The notes: generated by a model from the sequence alone, not told the origin. Counted from the first letter of the stretch, positions 10,001 through 24,200 are shown. The stretch: DNA of 64,000 nucleotides from Holacanthus passer (GCA_025331565.1 JAFREQ010000008.1:3658001-3722000), one strand, 5' to 3'. Translations and numbers: made by a program.

Positions 10001-13000
10001 CTCCTTTGACAAAAGCTTTGTCCTACACTTTATAATACTGGTTTCTGCTTTGAGCACTCTGCATTTGAGGAATGTTAATACTGTTCCCCAAGGACTGCTT
10101 GCACTCTGTTAGGTACTTTATCTTCACTAGGGGAGATGGCAGTATTAAATGTCATGCTTCCATTTCTTTGTCTCATGGGTGCAGATGATAATTTGAATTC
10201 TGAAGCACTGATTTATGATGGTTTATGATGCTAATACAGTTTATTTATTTGGCGACTTTGTTGGATTCTATTATTCTTAAAGGTCTGCTTCACCTGACAG
10301 TTACAATGTTGACAAAGTTATGATGCTTTGTAAATGTATATAAAGATTTAATTTATTTTCCAAATCCTTTTTGTTGTATATATTTTTTCACCTGGCATAA
10401 AGTTTTTGATGATCTGTTGGGTTTTTTTTGCATTTTATTTGATTAATACAGTAGAAAGGTAGACTGGACATGTGTGAGAAACGGGGTGATGTGAAACAAA
10501 GGTCCCTGACTTTGAACCTGAGACATTGTTATTCGGTACACGTGTGAGACCACTCGGCCACTATGACGTCTCTGAAATGTTAGTGCCTCTTTGTCCCTGT
10601 TTCCCTTCTACAATTTCAGTACTTTGTAATTTCAGAGTTCATCTTGGGTGTCCCTTTTTTCTGAGTGTCTCTTGTTCTGCAGCATCTATTCTCTCTAAAC
10701 TCGCAGCAGCATTACCAGGCTGCACTAGCAGCACATTTTCAGAAGGGCTTTACTCGGCCTTCTGTCTATTGACAAGACAAGACAGTCTGTTCTCTAAATA
10801 GATATCTTGGATCAAACACAGTCCCCCAATCAGGAGTTGGAATCGCAGAGGAGAGTTTAGTCACAGGATGTCGTCCCCATTAAAGGACACTTACTCTGTC
10901 TGGCACAGCTCTTATCTGCACTGTTAGCCTTGTGCATTTGGCCAGATCTCCTGCAAAACATGGGCTATAACTTAGTGACTTAAAGCCAGGTTGACAGGGG
11001 AAGGGAGAGCAAGTAAGTGAATTGTCAGAAACATTTCAGCCGCAGTGTACATTTTTCTAAACCACTTGATTGGTTATTTCTGAATGGAAACACTTAGAAT
11101 TAATTATCAGTTATTAGCAACATTCAAACCAACGGTGAGTCACAAAATTATCATGAAATATTTCTGTAATGTTCATTCTAATTTTCAGAGTCCTGTCTTG
11201 TTCCCAGTGGTAGGGGAAAAGTACAGCCTGAAAGGAATCCTGTTATTCTCAGGTGTATTTTTTTTTTTTTTTAACTCTGCAAGCATCTATGCCTACAGGC
11301 CTTCAGACGCTGGCTCCCCTCCCTGAGTCCGGACAGCATCAACGTGGTGGTGAAGGCCAAAGACAACCTGCGGTCTGGTTTGGTCAACATCATCAGCTAT
11401 GACCTCCTGAGCAGGATGGACAAGCAGCAGCCAGGAAACTCCTTCGGTGTTCTCATCATGGTTAGCTGCCTGGTTCAAAATATTAAGCTTTTTGTCCTAA
11501 ACTTCCAAAAACCTTATTCGTGTCAGTCGGTTGAGTCAATAATTATGATTTTTTTTTTTGCCCTTAAATTCAACAAAGTAATTATAAACAAAATATATGA
11601 TTTTGTCATTCTGTGCAGGATGAGTCTCACTTTCTGAAGAACATGAAGACTGCTCGTTGTAAAGCAGCCTTGCCTCTGCTGAAGGTGCTTCATCTTCTCT
11701 TTTTCGTTTAATGTTTGGATGAATAATTTTTTGTAACACACATCAGAGAGGTTATATTTTCACTTGTTAGTGGCGTTACGTGGCTCTCAGCAGGGTATCT
11801 CAAAAATATCCAAAGAAGCAGATCAAAGAGAACCCAGAAAGGTTTCCTTTTCAGTCCTTTAGGTCACAAATCAGATTTGAGAGCGTTCCAGGTTTTTGCA
11901 AGTAAAATTAGCCAGATAATTCATTAAAACTCTCAGAACAAGATCCAAGATTTACATAAAATTGGCCGTCACATAGACCTCGGGCCAAGCAAACCAGATC
12001 TGGGATTTCTTCCATTATTATTTTTGTTTAGCCTTAACTAACAATAGATCTTTTTCACAGCAGACATTTTGACTTAATAACAGAAAAAGCACAGCATTAG
12101 AGAAAATTTTCGTTAACAATGGCTCAGGTCCATCAATTGTTCCAATGAGCCGTGCCAGTGAGGCAGCATGCACAATACCAGGATTGTGATGGTGGGAACA
12201 GCAAGTTGGAGAATAGATCAGCATTGGCAGAGGGGTGCCCCCCCTCACAGGGCCTAATAATTCAATCCGTGAATTCAAACACTGCATGTGAAATTTTTTA
12301 AGACTATTGTTGCACTATACAAGTTTCCAAAAATGCTATTAAACCATTTCCTACCTACCCCTTTTTTAAATTAAAAAATGTGTACACATGATGCAGGTTC
12401 TTATAGGATCCCACTACTAATGCAGTGTTCTCTGTGTCACTGTATCAGAGAAACATCATTGTTTTGTAGATGTATCGTATATGAGTTTTGGCTGGTTACA
12501 TATTTTCACAAAGCAGCTAAAGCTGAAACATTGCAGCATTTGGCTCTTGCTTTGGTTTCATTTCTTGCTCTTTCACCTAGACTCCCACAGCAGTGCTCTG
12601 ATAGGAGTTGTTTTTCCATCCTCAGGCAGCAAAGAGAGTGATTCTTCTGTCTGGGACCCCTGCCATGTCCAGACCCTCTGAGCTCTACACCCAGATTCTG
12701 GCTGTCAGACCCACACTCTTCCCTCGCTTCCATGAGTTTGGGATACGCTACTGCGATGCAAAACAGGTAGCTTAAGTCTTAAGAAGCCTCGTCTGCCCAA
12801 GTGTGATGCTTAATACTTTTGAGCAGTTATTGGCTGTAATTCGAGGACACCTCAGAGAACACAGGGGACTTTAGGTGTGGGATTAGCAAATACTTATTTA
12901 TTTGCCTCACTTACACTTTATAGTCTGCAGTTCCTTGAAGGGGATGTTCAGTATGTCTATGAGGGTGGGAAATTTTTACAGGTCTGCTCACAACAATAGG

Positions 13001-16000
13001 ATTATAAAGGTGAAATTAGTGCACTTCAAAGCCAGTGTATGTCAGTTAATTGTGTATAGATTAACTGATTAAGTTTTAGGTGTCAACAGATTCTTCTGAT
13101 GTGATTTTTTTGTCTCCATTTATTTCATCTCTTTTTGTTCCTCCACTGTTTCCACTTAATCTCTTTGATTAATTTTAGGGGGCTCAAGTAGTGAACACAC
13201 TACATGATTTAAAGGCCAATTACATCCTTAATTTGGTCATGATGACTCATTTTGAAGATTGTGGAGATTTTGCAGTGCTCTGTAAAATTTGGCTTTATCA
13301 CCATGGAATTTGCATAACATGGCTTTTGTAGAGACTCAGAGCAGCTGGAGCTGTAACAGTTGTGACAGATGTTTTATTCCTTTGACTCAAAGTCGGCTTT
13401 TTAGTCTTCTTGTTAGTCTCTGGCTTGGCTCATATTAAAACAAATCCTGGCTTATAATTAAAGAGAACCTTGACATTGGACACTCCAAGGCTACCTGCTC
13501 TTGTGGTTTTTCTGTCAAATTTATCTCATGTCTTTTGTCTCCGTTCCTCCCTCCTACCATCCTCCATTCTTTTCTTAATTTTCCCTCCTCTATAACCTTC
13601 CCTGTCCGCCTCCTCTCTAGATGACTTGGGGGTGGGACTATTCAGGCTCATCTAACCTCGGGGAGTTGAAGCTGTTGCTGGAGGAGTGTCTGATGTTGCG
13701 CCGCCTCAAGTCCGAAGTCCTCTCCCAGCTTCCTTCTAAACAACGTAAGGTTGTCACAGTGACCATAGATGGTATCAACACCCGCACCAAAGCTGCTCTG
13801 TCAGCCGCTGCCAAGCAGTTGGCCAAGGGGAACCGCAACGTAAGTTACAAATGTTCGCTGCAGTACTGGGAATTTTTTTTTTTATTCACATACCCTAAGA
13901 GACCTGTCTCTGTAGGCATTTACAATCTTGCTGTCACTGGAATTAATACAAATGTAATCAGTCCTTGCTTTATTAATTAAAGATTTTCTGATTTCTAAAT
14001 ATTTATCTACAAAATGGTTGAATTGGAAATAACACATTGGAAGAAATAAAATGACAAATTGCATCATAGTTTTTTCAGAGAAGCCATTGTGAAAATGTGT
14101 ATCAATTATTACAGAAAACTGTAAGATCCTGTTGGACTGAGAGATGCCAGTAAAGTTTCTTTGTGATCTGTCTCCACCAGATCATTTTTAAATACCAGAG
14201 TTGGCTACACATATCAGACGTAGTTGATAAAAACATGGTACATAGAGATAACTAGTAAGAGGGGGTTGGGGTTGGCACCCCATGTCCAGTCAAAAAAAAA
14301 GATGACAAATACCAATTATATAAAATATGATATTGATATACAGTATTTTAAAATAGGTTTGTAGATCCCTCCACATGCTACAGGTAAAGTGAAAAAAATA
14401 CAGCAGTATGATCTACTTCAAATCAGGTCTCTGTGATTAAAAAGGTATCATAGTTTAGCCCAAAGAAAGTCAGCTGTATTGGCTCTGTCCTTTTTACATG
14501 AGAGAGTCCTTTTAAACCGACCCAGAGTACTCCAGTGAGTATTATTTTAAGAGTTCTCATACAGTCCGATGGGAGTGAGTTGCTGAGCTTGATTGTTCAT
14601 AATCACGCTGCTGCTCAGAGTAATGGCAGTCTTATCAAAGCACCAAGCAGAGTCTAGTGTCAGTTCTTATCTTACTCTGTTCCTTATCTCTTTTTCAGAA
14701 AAAGGAAGAGAAGGAAGCCCTCCTCGTCTTTTATAACCGCACAGCTGAGGCCAAGCTGCAAGCCATTATGTAAGTACAGACCCTCTAATGATGGGGGATC
14801 AGTAAGTCGAATCAGCTTAAATTTGATGAGAACTGAGATTAAAATGGAAAATGAATCAGAATCTTTTGTCAGACCGCTGTGATTGCACTGGATTTGAGAT
14901 AACTTTGTTTCTGTCACTGTCAGGGAGTACATCACAGACATGCTGGAGGGTGGGAGGGAGAAGTTTCTAGTGTTCGCCCATCATAAGTTAGTCCTGGATC
15001 ATATCACCACTGAACTGGGTAAAAAGGTGAGTAAGATGCGCAGATACCACACTGCACACAAGCCTTAAATGCAAAAAATAAATTAATTTAAAAAATAAAA
15101 AAGAATTTTGACAAACAGTAAAAGAGTGCGTTTTGACTTTTTCAACCAGACTGGCCCTTGCGTGGGAGTTAAAGTCAACTCTTAGGTCAACTCTCATCAG
15201 TGTCTGTAGGGAACAAGTGTGGGCAGCGCTGTACAAATTTGAGCTTAGTACTATGACTGCATGACTTATCATTATTGTACGTTTTATAAAGAAAGGCTGT
15301 TCAATTAGTTTGCTGATTTGTACTGGCTTGCAACTCGAACCTGCTTTTAAGTCATAGTTGTTTAGTTGTGTTGAAAATGGCAAAGCAATTACGATGTACT
15401 TTCATTTCTTCTACAGAATGTCAGTTACATCCGTGTTGATGGGACCACACCATCAGCTGAACGGCAGCAGCTGTGTGAGAAGTTCCAGTACTCGGCCAAG
15501 ACCTGTGTGGCTGTGCTGTCGATCACTGCAGCTAATATGGGTCTCACCCTGCACTCTGCTGACCTGGTGGTCTTTGCTGAACTTTTCTGGAACCCAGGGG
15601 TAAGCCACGGGAAGTTTTCACTACAAAATACAGCGTACTCAGTGGGACTTTGTTGTATTTTGGACTCAATTTTGGTTCCAGCCCTATCCACCTCTTTTAG
15701 CTCACTTTTGGTTTTTATTTACTATATGACTATGTCACACAAAGTCAAACCTTGTAGGCAGCTGTTCCCAGCAAATAAGCTCTGGTAAAAAACATTTTAA
15801 GCAACACTAAAGGATAGACAGAAGATTACAGAGCGGCTGGTGAAGAAGATAAAACATCTAGCAGCTAGAAAGACAGATATTTTTCTCTGCAGTTGGAGGA
15901 GACCCAAGGAGAGCTTAAATGAAAATGAAAAGGGCTTTCTTCAGGTGGCTAGAAACATGACCCTAAATTAATGCAAATTTTGGCTTAAGGTCTCCTAAAC

Positions 16001-17511
16001 TGGCAACCTTTACATCTTCGTAACCCATTAATATAATGCATTTTTGTACATGTATCTGTGCTCTACTGGCCAACGTCAAGGCTGCGCATCTGCGGCGTCT
16101 GCCCTTTTTGACATTTGGTAGTGAAATGAGGAAAAGTTTGTATCCCCGCTGAAAGGGAAGAAGAGATGGAACAAGGGAGGATAGTACTGTCCTTGTTAAT
16201 ACATGTAAATTGCAACAGAATTTTTGTCAGCCATTTTTCATTCAAGCACCATGGGGGTTTCACCCTCAATTTGAGGGGAGACCTTTCCCAGAAACACCCA
16301 TTTTATGTGGGAAATAGGAAAGTCCACCCTATGTATGTCAGAGGAGGAGGCTGTCCACACTCCCACTCCCTCTTCATGCCAACAGTGTTAGTTAGCAGAG
16401 TTAGCAGTGGCAAAGATGTGACATGGATCACGGCACAGGCAAATAGGGCATTCTAAAATTGAGGAGTAAAAGAGGACGATTCCACAAAAAAAGCTAAATT
16501 CATTATGAATTGATTCCTGTACTCAGCCCGACCTCTATGCCAATAACTACAGCTTCGGGTTCCAGGAGGAATTTTTAAAGTGCTTTAATGTCTGCTGTTG
16601 GCGGCTGAATAATGACTTGAAATTTTAATGACATTTTTCTCAAGCAGTTGTCGACCTTTAGGGGTCAGTACTGCTGAGTGAAGGCGGGAAACATTTGGTG
16701 ATACTAAGAAAAGTCAAATATTTTTCTTTCCTGCAGGTTCTCATTCAAGCAGAGGACAGGGTGCACCGCATTGGACAGACCAGCAATGTGAACATTCACT
16801 ACCTGGTTGCCAAGGGATCTGCTGATGATCACCTGTGGTATGTGTGAAGCGGTGGGCAGTATGACCCTGTTACAATGATAATCAAGCTGTCTTTTTCCTC
16901 TTGTATTCATCAGTCTTTCACAACTGTCTGCCAAAACTGAAACAGAAGGGGGCCAATTTAGTGTTGGTTATGTGATTTGCTTATTGTGACAAGCAGTGAA
17001 TTGAATTGTATCTGCTCTATTATAATAATCTGTCTATGTATTGATCCAGGCCAATGATCCAGGAAAAAATGAATGTCTTGGAGCAAGTGGGTCTGTCTGA
17101 GTCAAACCTCTCAGACAACGCAGTGAACGCCAGCTTCCACTCTAAGGTAAAGACTTTATGTGTATATGCATATATTATGTATAATCCTCCTCACAGTTCT
17201 TAAACAGCATTCACACATTTACATAGGTGAAACATATTTACATGAGGCTCCCCAGTACAAATCCAAAATGTGTCTGTAGATTCAGTGATGTTACCTGATT
17301 CTTTGGATTTGTTCAGGACCCTAACCAGAGGAGCATCATGGAGATGTTCCAGAGATCTTTCACTGAGGATGACGACATGGATGAAGCCATCTTATTGGAG
17401 GTTGCAAATGACTGGGAGGACAGCCCGCCTGAAAAGAGCTCTGGTCAACACCACGGCACAGTCGGACAAAGTCCCAGCAAAAGGAGCATCAAAGACTATT
17501 TCAGCACATGA
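7024..17511 (+). CDS. smarcal1: SMARCAL1 (HARP), SNF2-family annealing helicase, 17 coding exons
   Basis: ATP-driven enzyme that re-anneals RPA-coated single strands and remodels stalled replication forks in the nucleus. Exons: 7024-7389, 7483-7834, 8546-8596, 8710-8967, 9074-9124, 9228-9411, 9683-9833, 11299-11460, 11619-11684, 12626-12766, 13621-13839, 14699-14769, 14924-15026, 15417-15599, 16737-16837, 17050-17146, 17317-17511. All junctions are GT-AG and in phase; the total is 916 aa (human is 954 aa). Residues 5-28 (LTAEQQRKIEENRRKALERR) match the RPA32-binding helix. HARP domains lie at about 207-256 and 310-359. ATPase motifs: Walker A DDMGLGKT (434-441, Lys440), DESH box (526-529), LLSGTP (554-559), a motif V-like region SITAANMGL in exon 14, and motif VI DRVHRIGQ (793-800). 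The frame is intact, so the gene should be functional. Residues 1-206 beyond the helix are Ser/Pro/Gln-rich and poorly conserved. The C-terminus differs from human (see findings). Confidence 0.96.
7690..8596 (+). other. smarcal1: exons encoding HARP domain 1
   Basis: The end of the second coding exon (to 7834) plus a 51-bp exon at 8546-8596 encode the first HARP repeat: GKCVPHTEGRFRVEVGYHAE onward, ending in WNFSLEDYRQL. HARP domains are needed for SMARCAL1 annealing activity and DNA-structure recognition. The intron splits the Asp codon after KNY in phase 1, exactly as in the second repeat. Confidence 0.85.
8860..9124 (+). other. smarcal1: exons encoding HARP domain 2
   Basis: The end of exon 8710-8967 plus a 51-bp exon at 9074-9124 encode the second HARP repeat: GQCVLVSRTKFEVNIGYHVD onward, ending in WSFSLEDYKRL. 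The layout copies HARP 1: same intron position and phase, and the same length for the small second exon. Confidence 0.85.
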
Positions 17512-17644
17512 CTGACGATGGATTATATTAATATCATTGTTTTGTTTCTTGGAACCCTCAGTTGCTAATTTTCAGCCTATCATGACTGACATAATCTCAT
17601 TAACAAATGCCTCAGTTATTTTAATAGATGTAGAATAATAATCT

Positions 17645-17683
17645 AATAAACCTATATTTTTTTTGCTAATTAGAGAAAATAAA
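17645..17683 (+). terminator. smarcal1: smarcal1 poly(A) signals
   Basis: AATAAA occurs at 17645-17650 and again near 17678-17683, 134-170 bases beyond the stop codon. Either would give a short 3' UTR that ends before the oppositely oriented nme8/9 gene. Confidence 0.6.
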
Positions 17684-18007
17684 TGTCTGACTCTTGGATG
17701 TTTCAGAATCCCTCTGAAACCTGACTGGTGACTATGGTTATGAAATGTAATGTTCAGGTTTTCAAAAACAGTTACTCTGGTTTTACCTGGAAAAAAACAG
17801 TTTAATTCATAACCCCAGAGTCCCATTTGATCAACCAGCAAGCATCTAATTGTTTCTAATTCTGAACATTCACACAGCTGATTTAGCCAGAGTAAGTTCT
17901 CCTCAATTGTTAACCTACCCTGTCATTATCAAGGAAAACCATTCAAACCTAATCACTCTTATTCATATTGTCACAGCATGATAGCAGTAGCAAACTGATC
18001 TAGACAA

Positions 18008-18133
18008 TTTATTGAAGGCTATTCAAGATAGATATATGTAGTCACTTTGGTATTGACCCACCACCTGCACTTATGTCGGGTATGTAAAGCTCTTACATAC
18101 TGTATGGCTTCTTTTTTTATTTCATGATTTATT
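18008..18133 (-). terminator. nme8/nme9: nme8/9 poly(A) signals
   Basis: On the minus strand AATAAA hexamers fall at 18133-18128 and 18013-18008, about 85 and 205 bases after the stop codon at 18217. The smarcal1 signals on the other strand lie only about 330-450 bases away, so the two transcripts end nearly tail to tail. Confidence 0.5.
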
Positions 18134-18216
18134 GAGTGAAGCATTTTGTCTTTTTTCACATAATGTCACAAAATGATGCTACAATTTAAGAGCAACTACT
18201 AAGTGTGGTGATTGAT

Positions 18217-21200
18217 TCAGTTTGAGAGCTCTGGATCATCACCTCCTGTCTGTGGACTGCAAGGATTCAAACTATGTGGGTCACCTGTAAAGTAAGAAAG
18301 GATTAAATTAGCTTGAGTCCTCTGACAGCCACAAAAGAGTATCAGATAGTAATGTTGGGTTCTTCATATTCATCAGCCCCAGGACTCAAGCATTTTGTCA
18401 CCTAAACCTATTAATACTTCAACAAAATAGGATAACAATTGTCCTCTACAGCTACGATGCAGCTGGTCAAGATTTACTTCACTCTGTAGATAAAGGGACT
18501 TTGAGAGCAGTTTACATCTCCATTGCCGCTGGTGTTAGTGACATTATGAAGATCAATGGCATCATTTGTCTCTGAATCAGAAGTGATACCTCTTTTTGCT
18601 CATGGAAGCTATCTGAGTTGTCAGTATTAAAAGACGTATCTACTTGCTAGAAACTCTCAATTCCCAGGATGTAATGCAGCGATTGCTGTGTCCCAATTCA
18701 GGAGATGGATCCTCTGAAAGATGCAGGAAGTCTGGCTGAAGCTGTATCTCCTCCCCAAATAAAATTCTAGCCTCACAAAGATCAAAAGTAGTTTAAGGTT
18801 TTATCACAAGGAGGTTTCCCTCAAACGGCTGATAAAGTTTAAATATCAGTGGTAATCGAGGACATGCTAACAAACACATGGACGGAACAATGGTTATATA
18901 TTGGTTAACAATGATTATATATCTTTATAGTATTACTATTGGTCTATTAGAGGCTTTTTCATTGTTTGTGTGTACTGACTGTGGGATACTAAAAGGTGCA
19001 AAGATACATACGTATTTACAGTATATACTGGTTGTATACCTGTATGAGCATTTTGGCAGGGGCAGACCTTTGTCAGCCAGTTATGATATATTCAGTCTAG
19101 AAATGCAGACTTTGAAGGTTCAAGCCCTTGGATTGGCACAGCTGATGTCAGTGAAACCCCGTCTTATTTTTTGCATACCTTCGTGCTGTTGCTGATGGTT
19201 ATTTGAAATCTCTTCAGTTGGAGATCTAGACATCGCCATGTTTTCATCTGCAGAATAGTCTTGCTCTTTTTCTGAAAGAAATTAATCCTTGTTTCAAGCT
19301 CAATTTTACAGCATTTACCATTTCAGCCACAAACAATATAGCTGAAGAAATATTGTTTCTAGCAGGAACAGGCTATAAAAAAACATAAAAAGTATCAGCA
19401 CAAAATTGTTATATAAATGAAACCAGATTGGGTAACAGATGGAAATGACTGTCACACACATCATATGATTACCAAAAATGGTTGTGTCAATCTCTCCGTC
19501 AGCGGTGAGCTCTGAGTCTGAGCAGATGTCACCGAAGATAAAACGGATCTTCTCCTCTGCGTGCTGCTCACTGGAGGAGCCGTGGACTGAGTTGTGGAGG
19601 ATGTCGGAGGCAAAGCGGGCCCTCAGAGAGTTTGGGGATGTTACTTTAGCATGGTCAGGGTCTGTGGGGCCCATCATGGCCCTCCACTCCTCCACAGCAT
19701 TTTCCTTAGTCAGGATGAGCATCATACAGGGCCCACTGAAACAAACAATGACAGGATGTTCATATAACAGACAGTAATATAAACATCATTTTATCTGCAT
19801 TTAAAATGTCAAGAGTCACAACGAGGCACTTAACATTGTTATAATAAGCAGCTTCTGACTGCACCTTCCCAGTATCCAGTGTTTGGTAAATTGCAGATAA
19901 GATGTCAAGGTTAAATGTAGCAGTTAAATTGAGTTCAGTTTATGGCAGGTCAATCAATGTATTTCAGCATCCAGCTTGTTCCAGCCTTACATTGAAATTC
20001 AGTTTTTAAAACAATATGCTATGTAATCACTTATCAACTTAAAGTATCCCAATTTTGACATAAACATCTAGATGAGTATTGATCTGCAAATCACCAAATC
20101 AGTGCTTTCTGGGTGATGCTTTAAAGAAGAACCTGCCCCCTGAAAATCTTTTTTCTGACTGTCAGTGATTGATCCTCTGACCTTGCTGCAGTGATATACA
20201 GGTTGCAGGTGCAACAGAGCACACTGCTGCCCACATCCAACAGGTGAAACAGGCTCTAAACTGTCAACCAGAGAGGGCAGCAAAACACTGCTTTTCAGCC
20301 TGGTCATAAGTTAGTCCTTAAATACACTGTAAGAGATAGTGTTACCTTAGCTATAAAAACAAACTTGTAAAACATTCTTCAGTGGTTAGAATATAAAACT
20401 ACAAATTAAGGCTAAACCTGATATTGAGGGATAGTGACAGTAAAGGTAATTTCTCAGGCTGAAATGCCCAGCTGCACCCATCTCTCTGCCCATTGTGTCT
20501 GAGCGGTTGTGTAACAGCCGAGTGAAGAGACTAATCGGAGCGGAAGATAACTCTAAAATCGAGATGTGCGGTGGAACAAAGAATGAAATTGAGAGGGACT
20601 TCCTAGCCACTTGGCCTGAGGCTGCCTTGATTCTAAGCTGCCAAGATTACTGTTAAAAGTGCTGTTAAAACTTGGAGCGGCAACAGGAATGAGGACAGGT
20701 CTGCTGTGGTCACTTTGCCCTTCTCCTTCGGCTGTGTGCAGGGGTACACTAACCGACACATGAATTCCACCAGCTGGCTGAAGAAAGGCTTCTCTCTGTG
20801 CTCTTTGTAAAACTCCTCAGCCATCTCCCTCGACAGCACCGTCTCCTTCAGCCGTGTTACAGAGAAACCGCTGCCTCGGATCTCCTCCACAATCTTCTCT
20901 GTTAGAGTAAATACATGATAAGAATGATATCATTATCTGTGCACATCTATACAAGCACAAGTAAATGAAATGTTTATGTTGTTGTAAAAGATCAGAATGG
21001 ACCTCTGTGTTCCTCCATAGCATCAGGTTTGATCACTGCCAGCGTTTGCTGTTTAGGGAAGAAGAAGTTGATCTCTTGTTCTGCCTCTTCATTGCTTGCA
21101 CTGCCATGCAGCTGGTTGATAGGTTGGTCCTCCACAGCAAACTGGGCCCTTAGACTGAGAGATAAGGGATACAGAAGTCAGTATTACAGATACAGTCAGA

Positions 21201-24200
21201 GTGTTAAGTACCATCTATGTCTAACCGCCAACACTCGACAGTTTCCAGGAATTATTTTCGGATGAAGTGCTGAAATGCATTGTACTTTCCTTCGCTTTGG
21301 CTCACCCTGCCTCACCTGCTTCTACTTCAGCTAGCGATTTTCCACATTTTTAAGATTGCCTTTCAAGAAACCCCAGAACCTGGAGTGAGGGTGGTGCATT
21401 GCAGGTGGAGAGAGACTACAACAGAACTTTGTCTTGTGGCTGCACTACTGTTGGAAAAGAAACTATTATCTAGTTGATTTCCCGTGTGATTGTAGAATGT
21501 CAGTACAAAATGGTACACCTTTCCTCTCTTTATTCACATGTGTGTATAATGAACTGCAAAACCTGACAAGGTTAAAAAGAGAAAAAAAGAGTCCATTATT
21601 ACAGGCTGTCAAAGTGATTGAAAAGTGAAAACTCACCACACACCACAGTAACACTTGGACTAATTTACCTACGTAAATGAATAGAACCACACATCACTCA
21701 CCATTCAGGACTCTCTTCTCTGGCTTTATTAATGTCAGAAGGCCCAAGGATGGTCTTCCAGTGATGGACCGCCCCCGTTCTGGCTAAAGCCAAAGCTAGC
21801 ACTGGCCCACTGTAAACATACACATGTTAAACGCACCTCTGCAGTAACACACTACTCTTTAGATTCTTTCAGAGCATGTGTGAGTCACCTGGTCATGCTC
21901 CGGAGCAGTGCAGGGAAGTAGTCCTCTTCAACATGTTGGAAGTAAAACTGTCTGACCTGCTCCTCTGTCAATATCACTTCTCTTTGGAGAGCCACGGTGA
22001 AGCCTGACTTGTGGATTTGAGCCAAGATCTCTTCTGCAGAACCATAGATATAAAACATACAGTCAATTGCCAGTTTATTAAGTGCACCTAGCTAATACAG
22101 TTTAATACAACAGTGCTGCAATAAAATCTGTGTTGATTCAACTGTATGATCGTTTTGGAGGCTTCAGTTTATGATGTTGTTGATCTATATTGTATTATAC
22201 AGAGAGGTGTTTCTGTAATACAGCCATCCCTCACTGAGATAAATAGGGTAGACAAAATAATAAAAACACCAGTCACTATCACTGCAGCCTACAAGATGAC
22301 CACACAGTTGACCCAACACCTCTTCAAAACAGCATGAACAAAAACTGAACATTATCACTGTCATGAAGTTGGATTTATTGCAGTGTTGATTTTTTTTGCA
22401 TTGTATTAGACTGCATTCGTTTTAGATAGGTGTACCTCATAAACTGGAGTGTGAAGGTGTGATCATTGTTTCTGCAGGCACCAAAAAAACTGGAGCTGCA
22501 CCTGTGTTGTTCAACACTTTTGCTGAGGGAGTCAAGAAGCAGCCCCCTATGTCAATATGAAGCACCTTTGTGTGTGTATCTGCGCTCGCACACATGTCTG
22601 CTTATGCTTGTGTATTTGGCACAGGCCCTACCTCTGTTCTCTCTGGCAACGTCAGGCCGGATAAGAGCCAGTGTCCTCTCCACATGCTCTTCCTCCCCAT
22701 CCTGCTCCGTAACCGAGGCCGTCCTAAAGTTGGGGAAGAAGAAGGCGAGCTCCCTGCTGGCCTGGTCTATGTCCTCACTACCGTGCACTGCGTTGAACAG
22801 TGTCTGTGTGCCGTATTGTGCCCGCAAGCTGCAGGAAGCCAGGGGGGAGAAAGGAGAGGAGAGCAGATGGTTGCTCGGCTGGTGCTCAACCAGAGAGAAG
22901 CATAATGTTTGGGTGTGTCTGACAGAGCAGGCGAGAATGTGCTTTTCAATCGCTTTCCCAGACTCTAGCCTGGGATTGTTTCACACTGCTGCAATCAACA
23001 GTGCATGAATAACCATGTATGCTATAAACAAACACTTTTCTTTACAAAAACACAGGAATGATCATTGTATCATACCATATATTACAGTGTTAATGCCATT
23101 GTTGATGTTTTTACAACTCTTTTTCTGAATGTAGCACGTGTTTATTTCCAATAACTAACCTTTCTGGCTTTTCTCTCCTGGCTTCCTCCATGTCTGCTGG
23201 GCCAATGAACTCACGCCATGCTGGTACAGTGTTGGCTGAGCCCTCAACCTGAGAGAGCACCAGAATATGGGAGGGACCACTGGACATAAACTGCACCAAG
23301 TCCTCAAAGCATGCCTACAAACCACCACCACATATAGATAAGCACATACAGAGACAAGAGCATACACATATGTTAATGTAATGAACAAACTGTGTGTTAT
23401 CCAGATAACTCAGTAAACCTGCTTTTAGAATCAGGCCTTACATTTAGTCGGAAAGAGACAAGAGTATGAATTCAGATACAATAAATATACTACTATATTA
23501 TTTTATAAACATTATTGCTTTACCTGGCTACCTTTCCTTACACATTTTGTGTTTCTGAATTTCTAATCAGTCTCATCACAAACAGCATGATAAGCACAAA
23601 AAGCTGCTTACACAACAGATCTATTTTGAGCCCTGTGCAGAAATGCAGATGGAAGTGTGATGTATTGCAAACTAATTGAAATGATTTTTGCTCTGGTCGT
23701 GACTGCTCTCCCATTAGGATGACGACTCAGGATTTAAATTGTCCTGACTAATCTGGACATGGTATATGTCGTGTGATACATGACCTTTTGATACTACTCT
23801 ATTGTATTGACACCATACCTCTGCTGCCTTGTGCTGGTAAAAATCTCGTGCCTCAGTCTCAGTCAGCGTGCGCTCCTCATGGGCCAGGATCTCAAACCCA
23901 GCATTTTGAATCTAGCCAGGGGAGTAATGTCAGGATAATGAGCTATTGTCAGTAGGAAGGCTTGAGACAATCTTGTCTTCTCAGAAGGTGAACACTGTTA
24001 GTTTCTGTGTACCTTCATAATGATCTCATTTGCCTTGCCGTGAGCAACAGCATCTGGTTTGATGATGGCAACTGTGTAGGATTTACTAGCAGGAACTACA
24101 GGAGAAAAGAGCTGTTTGAATGATATCACTAATGCAGATAAAATAGTAAACAGAACCATGATGACATGGTAAACAACAACGGTAATTACAGAAAAAACAC

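Noticed and set aside
22466..23008. Plus-strand 180-codon frame
   Set aside because: Antisense shadow of nme8/9 exon 10 and its flanking introns.
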